Of a stretch of 64,000 nucleotides of DNA, positions 16,326 through 23,646 are shown piece after piece (the stretch's first letter is position 1; each line of letters opens with the position of its first letter). Location: NCBI GenBank assembly GCA_017465745.1, contig JAFTVM010000012.1, forward strand, positions 62,001 through 126,000, given 5' to 3'. Under the pieces are notes generated by a model. That model did not search any database. It was not told where the DNA came from and saw only the letters and a program-made list of their open reading frames with translations. The DNA is from Oscillospiraceae bacterium (GTDB lineage Bacteria; Bacillota; Clostridia; Oscillospirales; Oscillospiraceae). The translations under genes were made by a program, and so were the position numbers.

Positions 16326-16844
16326 TTAGGTGGGGGAAAAGGGTGTCAGACATTCCTCCCAGCTGTGCCATTGCGGGTAGGATAGAACAACTTTCATGAT
16401 TCGGGAGCCATTTCCGATGGTATCTGGCACAAAGTAACCCAGGCGGAAAGCGCTGAGATCCTCCGCTGCCTGCAGGGAAGCCCGTATCTCAATGCTGTAA
16501 TGTGCAATTCCGGGCTTTGAGTAAACCATGTAATTCACCAGAGCGGGAACCTCGCTCAAGGGTAGTTCCAGAGGGCGGGCATTGTCAGGCAAAAAGTCCT
16601 CATTCAGGTAAGCGAAATCTGAAACATCTATGTATCCCTCGAAACGGTCTGTAAGAAAAAGATAGTCCACATAAGTTCCGGTGAAGTTGACGGTAACTTC
16701 CTCCCGGTAAGCGGGATCATCCTGATGGCAGGCGTAGCAGGTGAAGTCCTGGTCGATCTCCCGCCGGACGGGAATGGTGATCACACAGGCGGCGATCAGC
16801 ACGAGAACGACAGTTACTGCGGCAATGATCTTGCGTTTGTCCAT
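16326..16844 (-). CDS. Exported protein of unknown function
   Basis: Protein of 172 residues with an N-terminal hydrophobic helix (residues 6-26) and an extracellular remainder that I do not recognise. It carries one CYACH sequence near residue 36; this is discussed under rejected items. A GGAG site precedes the ATG. Only 23 nt separate its stop from the next start, so the small exported proteins are probably co-transcribed from the promoter at 17311-17340. No catalytic motif is visible. Confidence 0.7.
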   Translation of the reverse strand: MDKRKIIAAVTVVLVLIAACVITIPVRREIDQDFTCYACHQDDPAYREEVTVNFTGTYVDYLFLTDRFEGYIDVSDFAYLNEDFLPDNARPLELPLSEVPALVNYMVYSKPGIAHYSIEIRASLQAAEDLSAFRLGYFVPDTIGNGSRIMKVVLSYPQWHSWEECLTPFSPT

Positions 16845-16895
16845 GGTGATGCTCCTTTCAGGCAGTGCGTCAGGGATGCTACACCCTACGGCAGG

Positions 16896-17282
16896 TTATT
16901 TGCCCAGGATGGAGTCCACCTCGTCGGTCAGGTCGGGGTAGAGGATCTTGATGACGGAGCCGAGGGTGTTGGCTTTCTCCTGGGTCTCGGGATTGGCAGA
17001 CGCCATATAGTCCCGTATCAGATCCATGCCGGTGGTTTTCAGGGTCTGCTTCAGGTTCTCCACATCCAGCAGGTCCTCCAGGAAGGGGAATGCCTTCACC
17101 AGGGTGTCCTTGGCGTCGGATGCCAGTTCCTCCACGGGGTGCTCCTCGATCCAGGTTTGCAGCTCCTCGCTCTCGGCGACGGATTTCAGCAGGGCTTTCG
17201 TGCTGGCGTCGGGATTGCTGAACAGATTCCAGGCAATGGCGGCAAGGAAAATCAGAACCGCCAGTCCAATGAGTTTTTTCAT
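16896..17282 (-). CDS. Exported helical protein of unknown function
   Basis: Protein of 128 residues: a signal or anchor helix (MKKLIGLAVLIFLAAIAWNLF), then a strongly charged, helix-rich region (SEELQTWIEEHPVEELASD and similar) with no cysteine. First gene of the three-gene exported set; it has GGAGG 8 nt before the ATG and a good promoter upstream. No family recognised. Confidence 0.72.
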   Translation of the reverse strand: MKKLIGLAVLIFLAAIAWNLFSNPDASTKALLKSVAESEELQTWIEEHPVEELASDAKDTLVKAFPFLEDLLDVENLKQTLKTTGMDLIRDYMASANPETQEKANTLGSVIKILYPDLTDEVDSILGK

Positions 17283-17310
17283 AAATTTACCTCCTTTTCC
17301 TTTTCATTCC

Positions 17311-17340
17311 ATTATAGTGGGAACAGGACAGAAAAGTCAA
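17311..17340 (-). promoter_or_regulatory. Promoter of the three exported-protein genes
   Basis: Minus strand TTGACT (17335-17340), 18 nt, TATAAT (17311-17316). Confidence 0.82.
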
Positions 17341-17375
17341 ATGAAGATATTGTAAATAGGGGAGTACGCAAACAC

Positions 17376-17407
17376 AAAAACCTGGAAGCGAATGCTTCCA
17401 GGTTTTT
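17376..17407 (-). terminator. Terminator of the nusG-rplK-rplA operon
   Basis: AAAAACCTGGAAGC-GAAT-GCTTCCAGGTTTTT, a 14-bp stem with a T run on the minus strand, directly after rplA. Confidence 0.93.
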
Positions 17408-17423
17408 TGCGTTGAATATCCGA

Positions 17424-18116
17424 TTAGATATACTTGACAGTGGAGACCTTGACGCCGGGGCCCATGGTGGAGGCGACGGTGCAGGAACGGATATACTGAC
17501 CCTTGGCTGCAGCGGGCTTAGCCTTGACAACAGCGCGGACCAGGGTGTCCATGTTCTCAGCCAGCTTCTCGGTGCCGAAGGAAACCTTGCCGATGGGGCA
17601 GTGGATGATGTTGGTCTTGTCCAGACGGTACTCGACCTTACCAGCCTTGATTTCCTTGACAGCAGCACCGACGTTGGGGGTCACGGTGCCGGCCTTGGGG
17701 GAGGGCATCAGACCCTTGGGGCCCAGAACCTTACCCAGACGGCCAACGATACCCATCATGTCGGGGGAAGCGACGACCACGTCGAACTCGAACCAGTTCT
17801 CCTTGGTGATCTTCTCCACCAGGTCCATGCCGCCGACATAGTCAGCGCCGGCAGCCTTGGCATCCTCAACCTTGTTGTCCTTGCAGAAAACCAGGACGCG
17901 GCGGGTCTTGCCGGTGCCGTTGGGCAGGACAACTGCGCCACGGACCTGCTGGTCAGCGTGACGGGAGTCAACACCGAGCTTGATGTGCAGCTCGACGGTC
18001 TCGTCGAACTTAGCGGAAGCGCCCTTCACAACCAGGTCCAGGGCTTCATTGGGATCATACTGAACGGAGCGGTCAACCAGCTTGGCGCTCTCCTTGTACT
18101 TTTTACCTCTAAACAT
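17424..18116 (-). CDS. rplA: 50S ribosomal protein L1
   Basis: L1-stalk protein, 230 residues, full length. Recognised by its N-terminus ([11 protein letters not shown]), [36 protein letters not shown] and the C-terminal [22 protein letters not shown] lies 10 nt before the ATG. It is co-transcribed with rplK and is the last gene of the unit, being followed by a strong terminator. L1 usually represses the L11-L1 mRNA; the site here is not resolved. Confidence 0.98.
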   Translation of the reverse strand: MFRGKKYKESAKLVDRSVQYDPNEALDLVVKGASAKFDETVELHIKLGVDSRHADQQVRGAVVLPNGTGKTRRVLVFCKDNKVEDAKAAGADYVGGMDLVEKITKENWFEFDVVVASPDMMGIVGRLGKVLGPKGLMPSPKAGTVTPNVGAAVKEIKAGKVEYRLDKTNIIHCPIGKVSFGTEKLAENMDTLVRAVVKAKPAAAKGQYIRSCTVASTMGPGVKVSTVKYI

Positions 18117-18198
18117 TTTGTTTTATCCTCCTAATAGTGGTGATGCGGAATAATCCTCCCACAGTCCGGAACTCAGATATTGTCCGGAACAGCAATAA

Positions 18199-18624
18199 TC
18201 AATCGACGACGGTAACGCCCATGGAGCGGCAGGTACCGGCAACCTGGGACTCAGCAGCCTCCAGGGTGGGGCAGTTCAGGTCGGGCAGCTTGATCTTGGC
18301 GATCTCGGAGACCTGAGCCTTGGTGATGGTGCCAACCTTGGTCTTGTTGGGGACACCGGAACCGCTCTCCAGACCGATAGCCTTCATGATCAGCAGGGGG
18401 GTCGGAGGAGTCTTGGTGATGAAGGTGAAGCTGCGGTCAGCGTAAACAGTGATGACGACAGGGATCTTGTAACCTTCCTGATCCTTGGTGCGAGCGTTGA
18501 ATTCCTTGATGAAAGCAGCGATGTTAACGCCGTGCTGACCCAGAGCGGGACCAACAGGGGGGGAGGCGGTAGCCTTGGCGGCGTTGATCTGCAGTTTGAT
18601 AATACCAGTGACTTTCTGTGCCAT
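18199..18624 (-). CDS. rplK: 50S ribosomal protein L11
   Basis: Binds 23S rRNA at the GTPase centre; 141 residues, standard length. It starts [18 protein letters not shown] and contains the conserved [16 protein letters not shown] and the [11 protein letters not shown] region, where thiopeptide contacts lie. ATG 18624 has GGAGG 8 nt upstream; an in-frame ATG at 18639 is within that spacing and is rejected. Confidence 0.98.
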   Translation of the reverse strand: MAQKVTGIIKLQINAAKATASPPVGPALGQHGVNIAAFIKEFNARTKDQEGYKIPVVITVYADRSFTFITKTPPTPLLIMKAIGLESGSGVPNKTKVGTITKAQVSEIAKIKLPDLNCPTLEAAESQVAGTCRSMGVTVVD

Positions 18625-18656
18625 TATAAGCACCTCCAAATTATATAGTGGTAATG

Positions 18657-18718
18657 ATGCGTAAACGCATTGCTAACGGGGTTTTGAACCCCTCCCACGT
18701 TCCGGCCGGTAAACGGCC
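18657..18718 (-). other. nusG-rplK spacer with three short hairpins
   Basis: Three consecutive perfect hairpins: ATGCG/CGCAT (18657-18670), GGGGTT/AACCCC (18678-18692) and GGCCG/CGGCC (18704-18718). None has a T run. They may be an mRNA regulatory structure in front of rplK. Confidence 0.45.
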
Positions 18719-18727
18719 CGTAGCGTT

Positions 18728-19258
18728 TTACTGGGAAACGACCTCAACCTGATCGAGCTCGAACTCGACGGAGGTCTCACGGCCAAACATGGAAACGATG
18801 ACGTTGACCGTGTTGCTGTCGACCTCAATGCTCTCCACGGTACCGGTGAAGCTGCTCAGAGGACCATCGAGGATCCGGACGGTATCGCCCACCACATAGT
18901 TGACGATGATTTCCTTCTTCTCGACGCCCATGGCGTAAACCTCTTCCTCGGTCAGGGGAGTGGGGTCGTTGCTGGATGTGCCCACGAAGCCGGTGACGCC
19001 GCGGACGGATTTGATGACATGCCAGGTGTCATCGGAGTAGACCATCTTCACCAGGACGTAGCCGGGGTAGACCTTGCGGTCGTAAGTCTTGCTGACGCCG
19101 GATTCGGTGATCTCAGTGACGGTCTCCAGGGGAATGGAGATGGCCAGGATCTGATCGTGCAGTCCGCGGGACTCGACGGTCTTTTCAATGGTGGCCTTTA
19201 CAGTGTTCTCGTAACCGGAGTAGGTATGGACGACATACCATCTTGCAGTATCTGCCAT
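18728..19258 (-). CDS. nusG: Transcription termination/antitermination protein NusG
   Basis: RNA-polymerase-bound elongation factor, 176 residues. The NGN domain is seen in WYVVHTYSGYENTVK and RKVYPGYVLVKM, then VRGVTGFVG. The KOW domain follows, with VGDTVRILDGPLSSFTGTV. It lies between secE and rplK in the classical order. Its start is 12 nt after the secE stop. Confidence 0.98.
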   Translation of the reverse strand: MADTARWYVVHTYSGYENTVKATIEKTVESRGLHDQILAISIPLETVTEITESGVSKTYDRKVYPGYVLVKMVYSDDTWHVIKSVRGVTGFVGTSSNDPTPLTEEEVYAMGVEKKEIIVNYVVGDTVRILDGPLSSFTGTVESIEVDSNTVNVIVSMFGRETSVEFELDQVEVVSQ

Positions 19259-19270
19259 GGCCGTTACTCC

Positions 19271-19501
19271 TTAGTTGAACAGGTTGATCAGCCCGGTGAT
19301 GCCAGCACCCGCAACGAAGTCGAACAGCCAGATAAAGGCGCCGATCACGCCGCAGCAGCCGCCGACGATCAGGGTGTTGTTCAGGACCTGCTTGGGAGTG
19401 GGCCACACGACCTTCTTCAGCTCGCTGCGGAGCTCACGGAAGTACTTGCAGACCTTGCCCCAGGTTCTGACGAACCAGTTTTCCTTCTTGACTTCTGCCA
19501 T
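19271..19501 (-). CDS. secE: Preprotein translocase subunit SecE
   Basis: Single-span essential subunit of the Sec channel, 76 residues. It has the SecE amphipathic helix (YFRELRSELKKVVWPT), where the VxWP motif is diagnostic, followed by one membrane helix (NTLIVGGCCGVIGAFIWLF). A GGAGG site sits about 10 nt before the ATG. It lies between rpmG and nusG. Confidence 0.96.
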   Translation of the reverse strand: MAEVKKENWFVRTWGKVCKYFRELRSELKKVVWPTPKQVLNNTLIVGGCCGVIGAFIWLFDFVAGAGITGLINLFN

Positions 19502-19516
19502 TTTGGTGGGGCCTCC

Positions 19517-19666
19517 TTACTTGGTCTCGTTGTGAGTGGTATGCTTTCTGCAGAATCTGCAGTACTTCTTCATCTCGAGACGGTCGGGGTCATTCTTCTT
19601 GTTCTTCATGGTGTTGTAGTTTCTCTGCTTGCACTCAGAGCATCTCATAGTGACTTTAACGCGCAT
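19517..19666 (-). CDS. rpmG: 50S ribosomal protein L33
   Basis: Short gene of 49 codons: [17 protein letters not shown] at the start, and [18 protein letters not shown] at the end. The two CxxC pairs make this the zinc-binding form of L33. It has a GGAGG-type site upstream of the ATG and stands first in the rpmG-secE-nusG-rplK-rplA unit, the usual Firmicutes order. Confidence 0.95.
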   Translation of the reverse strand: MRVKVTMRCSECKQRNYNTMKNKKNDPDRLEMKKYCRFCRKHTTHNETK

Positions 19667-19803
19667 AACGGCACCTCCTTAAAAAACTGCCTCCCTGTAT
19701 CACCCCGGCTATATAGAAAGATTTAGGAAGCGGACAACTACAATTTCCGCTCCGGGGCTGAAAAATGGGCATAAAAATAAACCCTTTTTTCACAGGTGAA
19801 ATC

Positions 19804-19832
19804 ATTCTATCACGCCCCTCTCCAAATGTCAA
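19804..19832 (-). promoter_or_regulatory. Promoter of the rpmG-secE-nusG-rplKA operon
   Basis: Minus strand TTGACA (19827-19832), 17 nt, TAGAAT (19804-19809). The mRNA leader to rpmG is about 130 nt. Confidence 0.88.
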
Positions 19833-19900
19833 CAATTTTTTTGCTTCCCTTTTTATTTTTTTTGTGGTAGGATAAGACAAAAAAGAAAGGGGTATTCTTT

Positions 19901-20320
19901 ATGAAAAAGATCATGGGCGTCGATTACGGCGACGCACGCACCGGTATCGCCATGAGTGACCTGCTCTGCTCCATTGTGGGATCCACCACGGTGATCCACA
20001 GCCGCAGGGATGAAAAGACCATCGCACAGATCCAGAAGCTGATCGAGGAAAACGGGGTGGGGGAGATCGTCTGCGGTCTGCCCAGGAATATGGACGGCAC
20101 CGAAGGACCTCGGGCCGAGGTGTGTCGGGAATTTGCGAAGAAGCTGGAGGAGGCCACCGGCCTGCCCGTTGCCCTGTGGGACGAGCGCCGCACCACCGTG
20201 GAGGCCCACAACATCCTCTCTGAGCACAACTACCACGGCAAGAAACGCAAGAACACGGTGGATGCCGTGGCGGCATCCCTGATCCTGGAAGGCTATCTGA
20301 ACTTCAAAAAGCGCAATTGA
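19901..20320 (+). CDS. ruvX: Pre-16S rRNA nuclease / RuvX (YqgF) resolvase-like protein
   Basis: RNase H-fold nuclease of the YqgF family, needed for 16S rRNA 5' maturation and proposed in Holliday junction processing. The 139 residues are family size. Motifs in order: MGVDYGDARTGIA (first catalytic Asp), VCGLPRNMDGTEGP (second strand and loop), LWDERRTTVEA (acidic residue) and the DAVAASLILEGYL terminal helix. GAAAGGGG precedes the ATG by 9 nt. It is transcribed alone, divergently from rpmG. Confidence 0.94.
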   Translation: MKKIMGVDYGDARTGIAMSDLLCSIVGSTTVIHSRRDEKTIAQIQKLIEENGVGEIVCGLPRNMDGTEGPRAEVCREFAKKLEEATGLPVALWDERRTTVEAHNILSEHNYHGKKRKNTVDAVAASLILEGYLNFKKRN

Positions 20321-20322
20321 GA

Positions 20323-20346
20323 AAAGGAGGGCGTAAGCCCTCCTTT
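20323..20346. terminator. Terminator between ruvX and the TauE/SafE genes
   Basis: AAAGGAGGGC-GTAA-GCCCTCCTTT, 10-bp stem in the convergent gap. T run ACGTTTTTG on the + strand and TTCTC on the minus strand. Confidence 0.85.
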
Positions 20347-20713
20347 ACGTTTTTGACTTCCACAGCAGTTCCCGGATCCCGGCGGCAATGAGGATCCCGC
20401 CGAAGAGCTTTTTCAGCAGCACCACATCCAGGACGGTGGAAAGATAAGAGAATATCCCGGCGGCAATGCAGCCGGCTGCGGCGCAGGGAAGGACGTTTTT
20501 CCATTGGATGGCGCCCTGCTTTCTGCGCAAGCAGATGGCGATGGCTGCCCCGGGGAGGAAAAACAGCAGATTGATACCCCGGGCCATGGCTGGATCCATT
20601 CCCAGCACCGCCGTCAGCCAGATGATCAGCAGGCTCCCGCCGCCCACACCCAGCCCTGTCAGAAAGCCCAGAGCGGTTCCGATGATCAGGATGACAGGAA
20701 AGCTTTCTAACAC
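20345..20713 (-). CDS. Half-size TauE/SafE (TSUP) permease, second half
   Basis: Membrane protein of 122 residues equal to one half of a TauE/SafE anion exporter. The half-repeat motif appears as GFLTGLGVGGGSLLI near the N-terminus, followed by three further helices. The start GTG overlaps the stop of the upstream half (GTGTTAG), giving tight translational coupling. The longer open frame upstream covers the preceding gene and is not used. The substrate is probably a sulfur-containing or organic anion; family-level inference only. Confidence 0.8.
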   Translation of the reverse strand: MLESFPVILIIGTALGFLTGLGVGGGSLLIIWLTAVLGMDPAMARGINLLFFLPGAAIAICLRRKQGAIQWKNVLPCAAAGCIAAGIFSYLSTVLDVVLLKKLFGGILIAAGIRELLWKSKT

Positions 20714-21066
20714 AGGTACCGGATCCCTCCCCAGATGATCAGGATTCCCAGAATCCGGTGGAGCCATTTCACGGGGATTCGTTTTCCCCAAAGACCCGCC
20801 GCCGCACCGCCGGCCGCACTGCCAATGAGCCAGGGGAGCGCCTGATGCCATGCCAGATTCCCGGTGGCTGCCGTTACCGCAATGGATACCAGACAGATGG
20901 GCAGGATGACAGCCAGGGAGGAAGCGAAGATCTCTTCTTCTTCCATATCCGTCAGCAGGCTCAGCAGGGGCACCAGTACCATGCCCCCTCCCGCGCCGAA
21001 GAGTCCGTTGACGGCTCCGGCCCCTGCTCCTGCCAGTACGCGGCCCAGGAATTTTCTTTTCTTCAT
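20707..21066 (-). CDS. Half-size TauE/SafE (TSUP) permease, first half
   Basis: Membrane protein of 119 residues with the matching half motif GAVNGLFGAGGGMVLVPLL and four hydrophobic helices. Together with the next gene it makes one full TauE/SafE permease. A full-length member has about 250 residues in one chain, so the transporter appears as two separate chains here. Both genes are intact, not frameshifted. The GGAGG site lies inside the terminator hairpin of the upstream foldase gene (21073-21108), so translation may depend on that structure being open. Confidence 0.8.
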   Translation of the reverse strand: MKKRKFLGRVLAGAGAGAVNGLFGAGGGMVLVPLLSLLTDMEEEEIFASSLAVILPICLVSIAVTAATGNLAWHQALPWLIGSAAGGAAAGLWGKRIPVKWLHRILGILIIWGGIRYLC

Positions 21067-21072
21067 AAAAAT

Positions 21073-21108
21073 ACGCCTCCTGTGGAAAGTGTTCTCCACA
21101 GGAGGCGT
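21073..21108 (-). terminator. Terminator of the PrsA-like gene that also holds the TSUP ribosome binding site
   Basis: A perfect 14-bp stem (ACGCCTCCTGTGGA / TCCACAGGAGGCGT, 8-nt loop), then ATTTTT immediately before the TSUP start codon. The 3' arm includes AGGAGG. Confidence 0.88.
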
Positions 21109-21120
21109 TTCTATTCTTGT

Positions 21121-22773
21121 TTAGGCGCTGTAGGCGGGGCTGATGACCATGCCGGTGGGAACATGCTCCATGTTCTTCTCGGTGACGGTGACATCAGCGA
21201 CCAGGTCGTCATGCCATTCGGTGATATCCTCGTTGAGCAGGGTGTTCTTGATCATCATCTCACGGTAGGTCTGCTCGGAAGCATCCAGTGCGTACATGAT
21301 GTGGTAACCAAACTCGGACTCGATGATCTCGGTCTCGCCGGCAGTGTGGCCTGCGAAGATCCAGTTGTTGAAGGATTCGACCATCTGACCCTTGTAGACA
21401 TCGGTGTACAGGCCGCCAGTGGTGCCGTCGCCGTCATCGGACTTCTCGTTGGCCAGGGCAGCGAAGGTGTCCTCGGTAGCCTCACCGTTCTTCCACTCTT
21501 CGTAGATAGCCTCAGCCTTTTCCCTGGCAGCAGCCTTCTCCTCGTCGGAGTAGGTCTTGTTGCCGTTGGTGTCGGTGGTGCCGCCCTCGAAGGCAGCCAG
21601 GATGTGGCGGATATTGGCCAGCTGATAGTCATTTTCGTTGCGGGCAACGAAGTAAACCACATAGTAGCCGGTGACGGTGGTGTTGCCGTCGGCATCGGTG
21701 GTGGTGGAGGGCAGATAGGTCAGATCGCCGGCCTGGCGGCTCTCGTCAGCGACCCAGGACTGGATGGCGGAAGCCAGGTAGGTGTAGCTGGAATCGGTGT
21801 AGGGGGTGGAGGCAGCGGAGGCAGCCTCAGCGTTGATCTCCAGAGCAGCAATGGCGGCATCCAGAGCCTCGATGGAGGTGATCTCCTCGGTAACCAGGGA
21901 CTGGGCAGCAGCCTCGGCAGCGGCGATGGCGGCGGCCTTCTCGGCGTCGGAGTAAGTCTTGGTGCCGTCCTCGTTCTCGGTACCACCCTCCAGGAACTTG
22001 GAGGTGGACATGTAGTAGGAGTTGTAGGAGAAGAAGGTATAGGCGTTGGGATCGGCGTCGTCCTTGGCCTGGATCTCGGCGTCGGTGTACTCGATGGCCT
22101 CAGCCACGGAGTTCTGGTACATGGATGCGGTGTAGCACTTCTCGAAGTAAGCGCGGACAGTCTGCTGGTTGGCGCCGGTTCCGTACATGGCGGTCAGGTA
22201 GTCATCGACATTGGCGTAGCCATACTGCAGGGCGTTCAGGGCCAGGGAGGTCATCTGGGATTCGATGGTGGTCTTGTCTGCCTCGCTCAGGGTGAAGCCA
22301 TTGGCTTCGGCCTCGTCGCAGATGGCATAGACGGACTTGATGTTGTTCTCGGCGCTGGTCTTGAATTCGTCAGCCCAGGTCTTGCCGGTCTCTTCATCAA
22401 CGACCTGCTGGTCCAGTGCCTTGGTCACGTCCAGACCGTACAGGGAGGCGTAGGAGCCCACCTGGCTGTAGAAATTGGAAACAGCGTCGACATAGAAGCA
22501 GTTGTATTCCACGGCGCTGACCTCGTGGTCACCGACGGTGACGGCCACGGTGCTGCGCATGGCTTCCGCTTCCTTTTTTGCCTGCTGGGGCACGATGACG
22601 CCGTTGTAGACGCCCACGCCGATGGCGAAGACCACCATAAGGGCCACTGCGGCCACCATGACGATGGTGAAGATCTTCAGTTTCTTGGCTTCGGTCTGCT
22701 CGGCCAGCTGCTTTTCAGTGAGCTGCTCGGCCTTCGCAGCATTGCGAAGCTTCTTCTTGCTGGATGCACTCAT
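21121..22773 (-). CDS. PrsA-like membrane-anchored peptidyl-prolyl isomerase (PpiC/SurA)
   Basis: Extracellular foldase of 550 residues. A charged N-terminus is followed by one membrane anchor (about residues 34-58), a SurA_N-like helical region, and a parvulin domain beginning near NIRHILAAFEGG (around residue 387) and ending in SEFGYHIMYAL. Two related segments carry KTYSDAEKAAA (residue 272) and KTYSDEEKAAA (residue 406), each behind a FLEGG/FEGG turn, so the parvulin-type module looks duplicated. It likely helps fold exported proteins such as penicillin-binding proteins. The ATG at 22773 is driven by the promoter at 22833-22861. Confidence 0.88.
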   Translation of the reverse strand: MSASSKKKLRNAAKAEQLTEKQLAEQTEAKKLKIFTIVMVAAVALMVVFAIGVGVYNGVIVPQQAKKEAEAMRSTVAVTVGDHEVSAVEYNCFYVDAVSNFYSQVGSYASLYGLDVTKALDQQVVDEETGKTWADEFKTSAENNIKSVYAICDEAEANGFTLSEADKTTIESQMTSLALNALQYGYANVDDYLTAMYGTGANQQTVRAYFEKCYTASMYQNSVAEAIEYTDAEIQAKDDADPNAYTFFSYNSYYMSTSKFLEGGTENEDGTKTYSDAEKAAAIAAAEAAAQSLVTEEITSIEALDAAIAALEINAEAASAASTPYTDSSYTYLASAIQSWVADESRQAGDLTYLPSTTTDADGNTTVTGYYVVYFVARNENDYQLANIRHILAAFEGGTTDTNGNKTYSDEEKAAAREKAEAIYEEWKNGEATEDTFAALANEKSDDGDGTTGGLYTDVYKGQMVESFNNWIFAGHTAGETEIIESEFGYHIMYALDASEQTYREMMIKNTLLNEDITEWHDDLVADVTVTEKNMEHVPTGMVISPAYSA

Positions 22774-22832
22774 TGGTTTATCAGTTCCTCTCGTTGGGTT
22801 TATTCCGCCCCAAAAGGCGGACAGTCTTGGGT

Positions 22833-22861
22833 ATTATAAACCATTTCCGGGGCGGTTGCAA
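22833..22861 (-). promoter_or_regulatory. Promoter of the PrsA-like gene
   Basis: Minus strand TTGCAA (22856-22861), 17 nt, TATAAT (22833-22838). Confidence 0.82.
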
Positions 22862-22931
22862 GTGCCAAATCAGGCTTTACAGCAAATTTATACAAAAAAT
22901 TTACAATATTTTTTCTGTTTTGCTGAAAATA

Positions 22932-23105
22932 AAAACATGGGGAGCCGAAGCTCCCCATGCCAACCCCCGCTTTGGCCGTGATGCATCGATTGTGACCTGC
23001 ACGAAACGGCAGGTGGGATGCCGCTCCAAGCCTTAACTGCTCCCAACATCCATCCATCGTCAAAGCGTGGACGGGAGGTCTGCTAACCCGGCATGGAAAT
23101 CTAAC
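22932..23105 (-). ncRNA. Candidate structured RNA, 6S RNA-like
   Basis: The 494-nt gap between the foldase and DUF1292 genes holds no ORF but is highly structured on the minus strand. A terminal CCATGCC / GGCATGG pairing encloses CTCCC/GGGAG, GCATC/GATGC and a perfect ACCTGC/GCAGGT hairpin. The span (about 175 nt), the GGGAGCAGTTAAGGC stretch and the CCCACCTGCC hairpin recall 6S RNA (ssrS). A -10-like TATCAT (23112-23117) lies at its 5' end without a clear -35, and a strong terminator at its 3' end. The assignment is by eye; another regulatory RNA is possible. Confidence 0.55.
22936..22959 (-). terminator. Rho-independent terminator of the structured RNA
   Basis: CATGGGGAGC/GCTCCCCATG around a 4-nt loop, then TTTTTATTTT on the minus strand. 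Its outer bases also take part in the RNA's terminal stem. Confidence 0.9.
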
Positions 23106-23172
23106 GTCCCTATGATAAAATGTGGGTCCAAATGGACACACCACGCACCAAGCAGGTAATTTATAAATTTGC

Positions 23173-23260
23173 TGTCATTGCGAGGGGCACAGTCCGACGT
23201 AGCAATCCCCTTCGGTCCGGGGGATTCCCACGCCAGTGTGGGCGCCGGCCCGGAATGACA
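23173..23260. repeat. Intergenic palindromic repeat element (TGTCATTGCGAG type)
   Basis: An 88-bp element with ends TGTCATT and AATGACA and two internal hairpins (AATCCCC/GGGGATT and CCCAC/GTGGG). The left end TGTCATTGCGAGG matches a kind of palindromic repeat known to be scattered in intergenic DNA of many bacteria. It is non-coding and lies just downstream of the DUF1292 stop. Confidence 0.75.
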
Positions 23261-23267
23261 TGGTGAA

Positions 23268-23552
23268 TCAATCCTCGTCCTCTTCGTCGTCCTCGTAAAG
23301 GGCTTCCATGATGAGGTCGTTGACGGCCTGCAGTTCTTCGTCATCCTCGATGGCGCACAGGATGCTCTCGCCATCCTCTTCCACGCTCTTGAGGATGCTT
23401 ACTTCCAGATCCTCGGTGTCCTCGGCACCGGCGGGGATCACGGCCAGATAGGTATTGCCGTCATACTCCAGGGTGCTGAGCACTTCCAGCTCATATTCGG
23501 TGCCGTCTTCGTCCACAATAGTCATGAAATCGGAGCCGTACAGATCGCTCAT
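23268..23552 (-). CDS. DUF1292 family acidic protein
   Basis: Small acidic protein of 94 residues, recognised as DUF1292 by FMTIVDEDGTEYELEVL, followed by YLAVIPAG and VSILKSVEEDGE, and an acidic C-terminal tail (YEDDEEDED). In many Firmicutes this family sits beside ruvX/yqgF; here it is about 3 kb from it. AGGAGG is 8-9 nt before the ATG. Function unknown. Confidence 0.88.
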   Translation of the reverse strand: MSDLYGSDFMTIVDEDGTEYELEVLSTLEYDGNTYLAVIPAGAEDTEDLEVSILKSVEEDGESILCAIEDDEELQAVNDLIMEALYEDDEEDED

Positions 23553-23584
23553 ATGGCAATTCCTCCTGTGGTTTAACTGCCTTT

Positions 23585-23613
23585 ATTCTACTCGGTTTCC
23601 GTCCGGAAATCAA
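23585..23613 (-). promoter_or_regulatory. Promoter of the DUF1292 gene
   Basis: Minus strand TTGATT (23608-23613), 17 nt, TAGAAT (23585-23590). Confidence 0.75.
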
Positions 23614-23646
23614 TAGGGCAATTTGCACGATAACGAGGCGTCCGGA

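Noticed and set aside
16736..16750. CYACH in the exported 172-residue protein, a CxxCH haem c motif.
   Set aside because: It occurs once, with no distal ligand pattern, no cytochrome maturation genes in view, and a lineage that generally lacks c-type cytochromes. Chance or a disulfide is more likely.
18675..18700. GGGGTTCAAAACCCC-like stretch in the nusG-rplK spacer, resembling a tRNA T arm.
   Set aside because: No acceptor, D or anticodon arms can be formed around it; it is just a short hairpin.
20345..21066. Reading the two TauE/SafE half genes as one frameshifted pseudogene.
   Set aside because: Both have proper starts, ribosome binding sites and complete half-repeats, and the stop/start overlap is typical of coupled genes.
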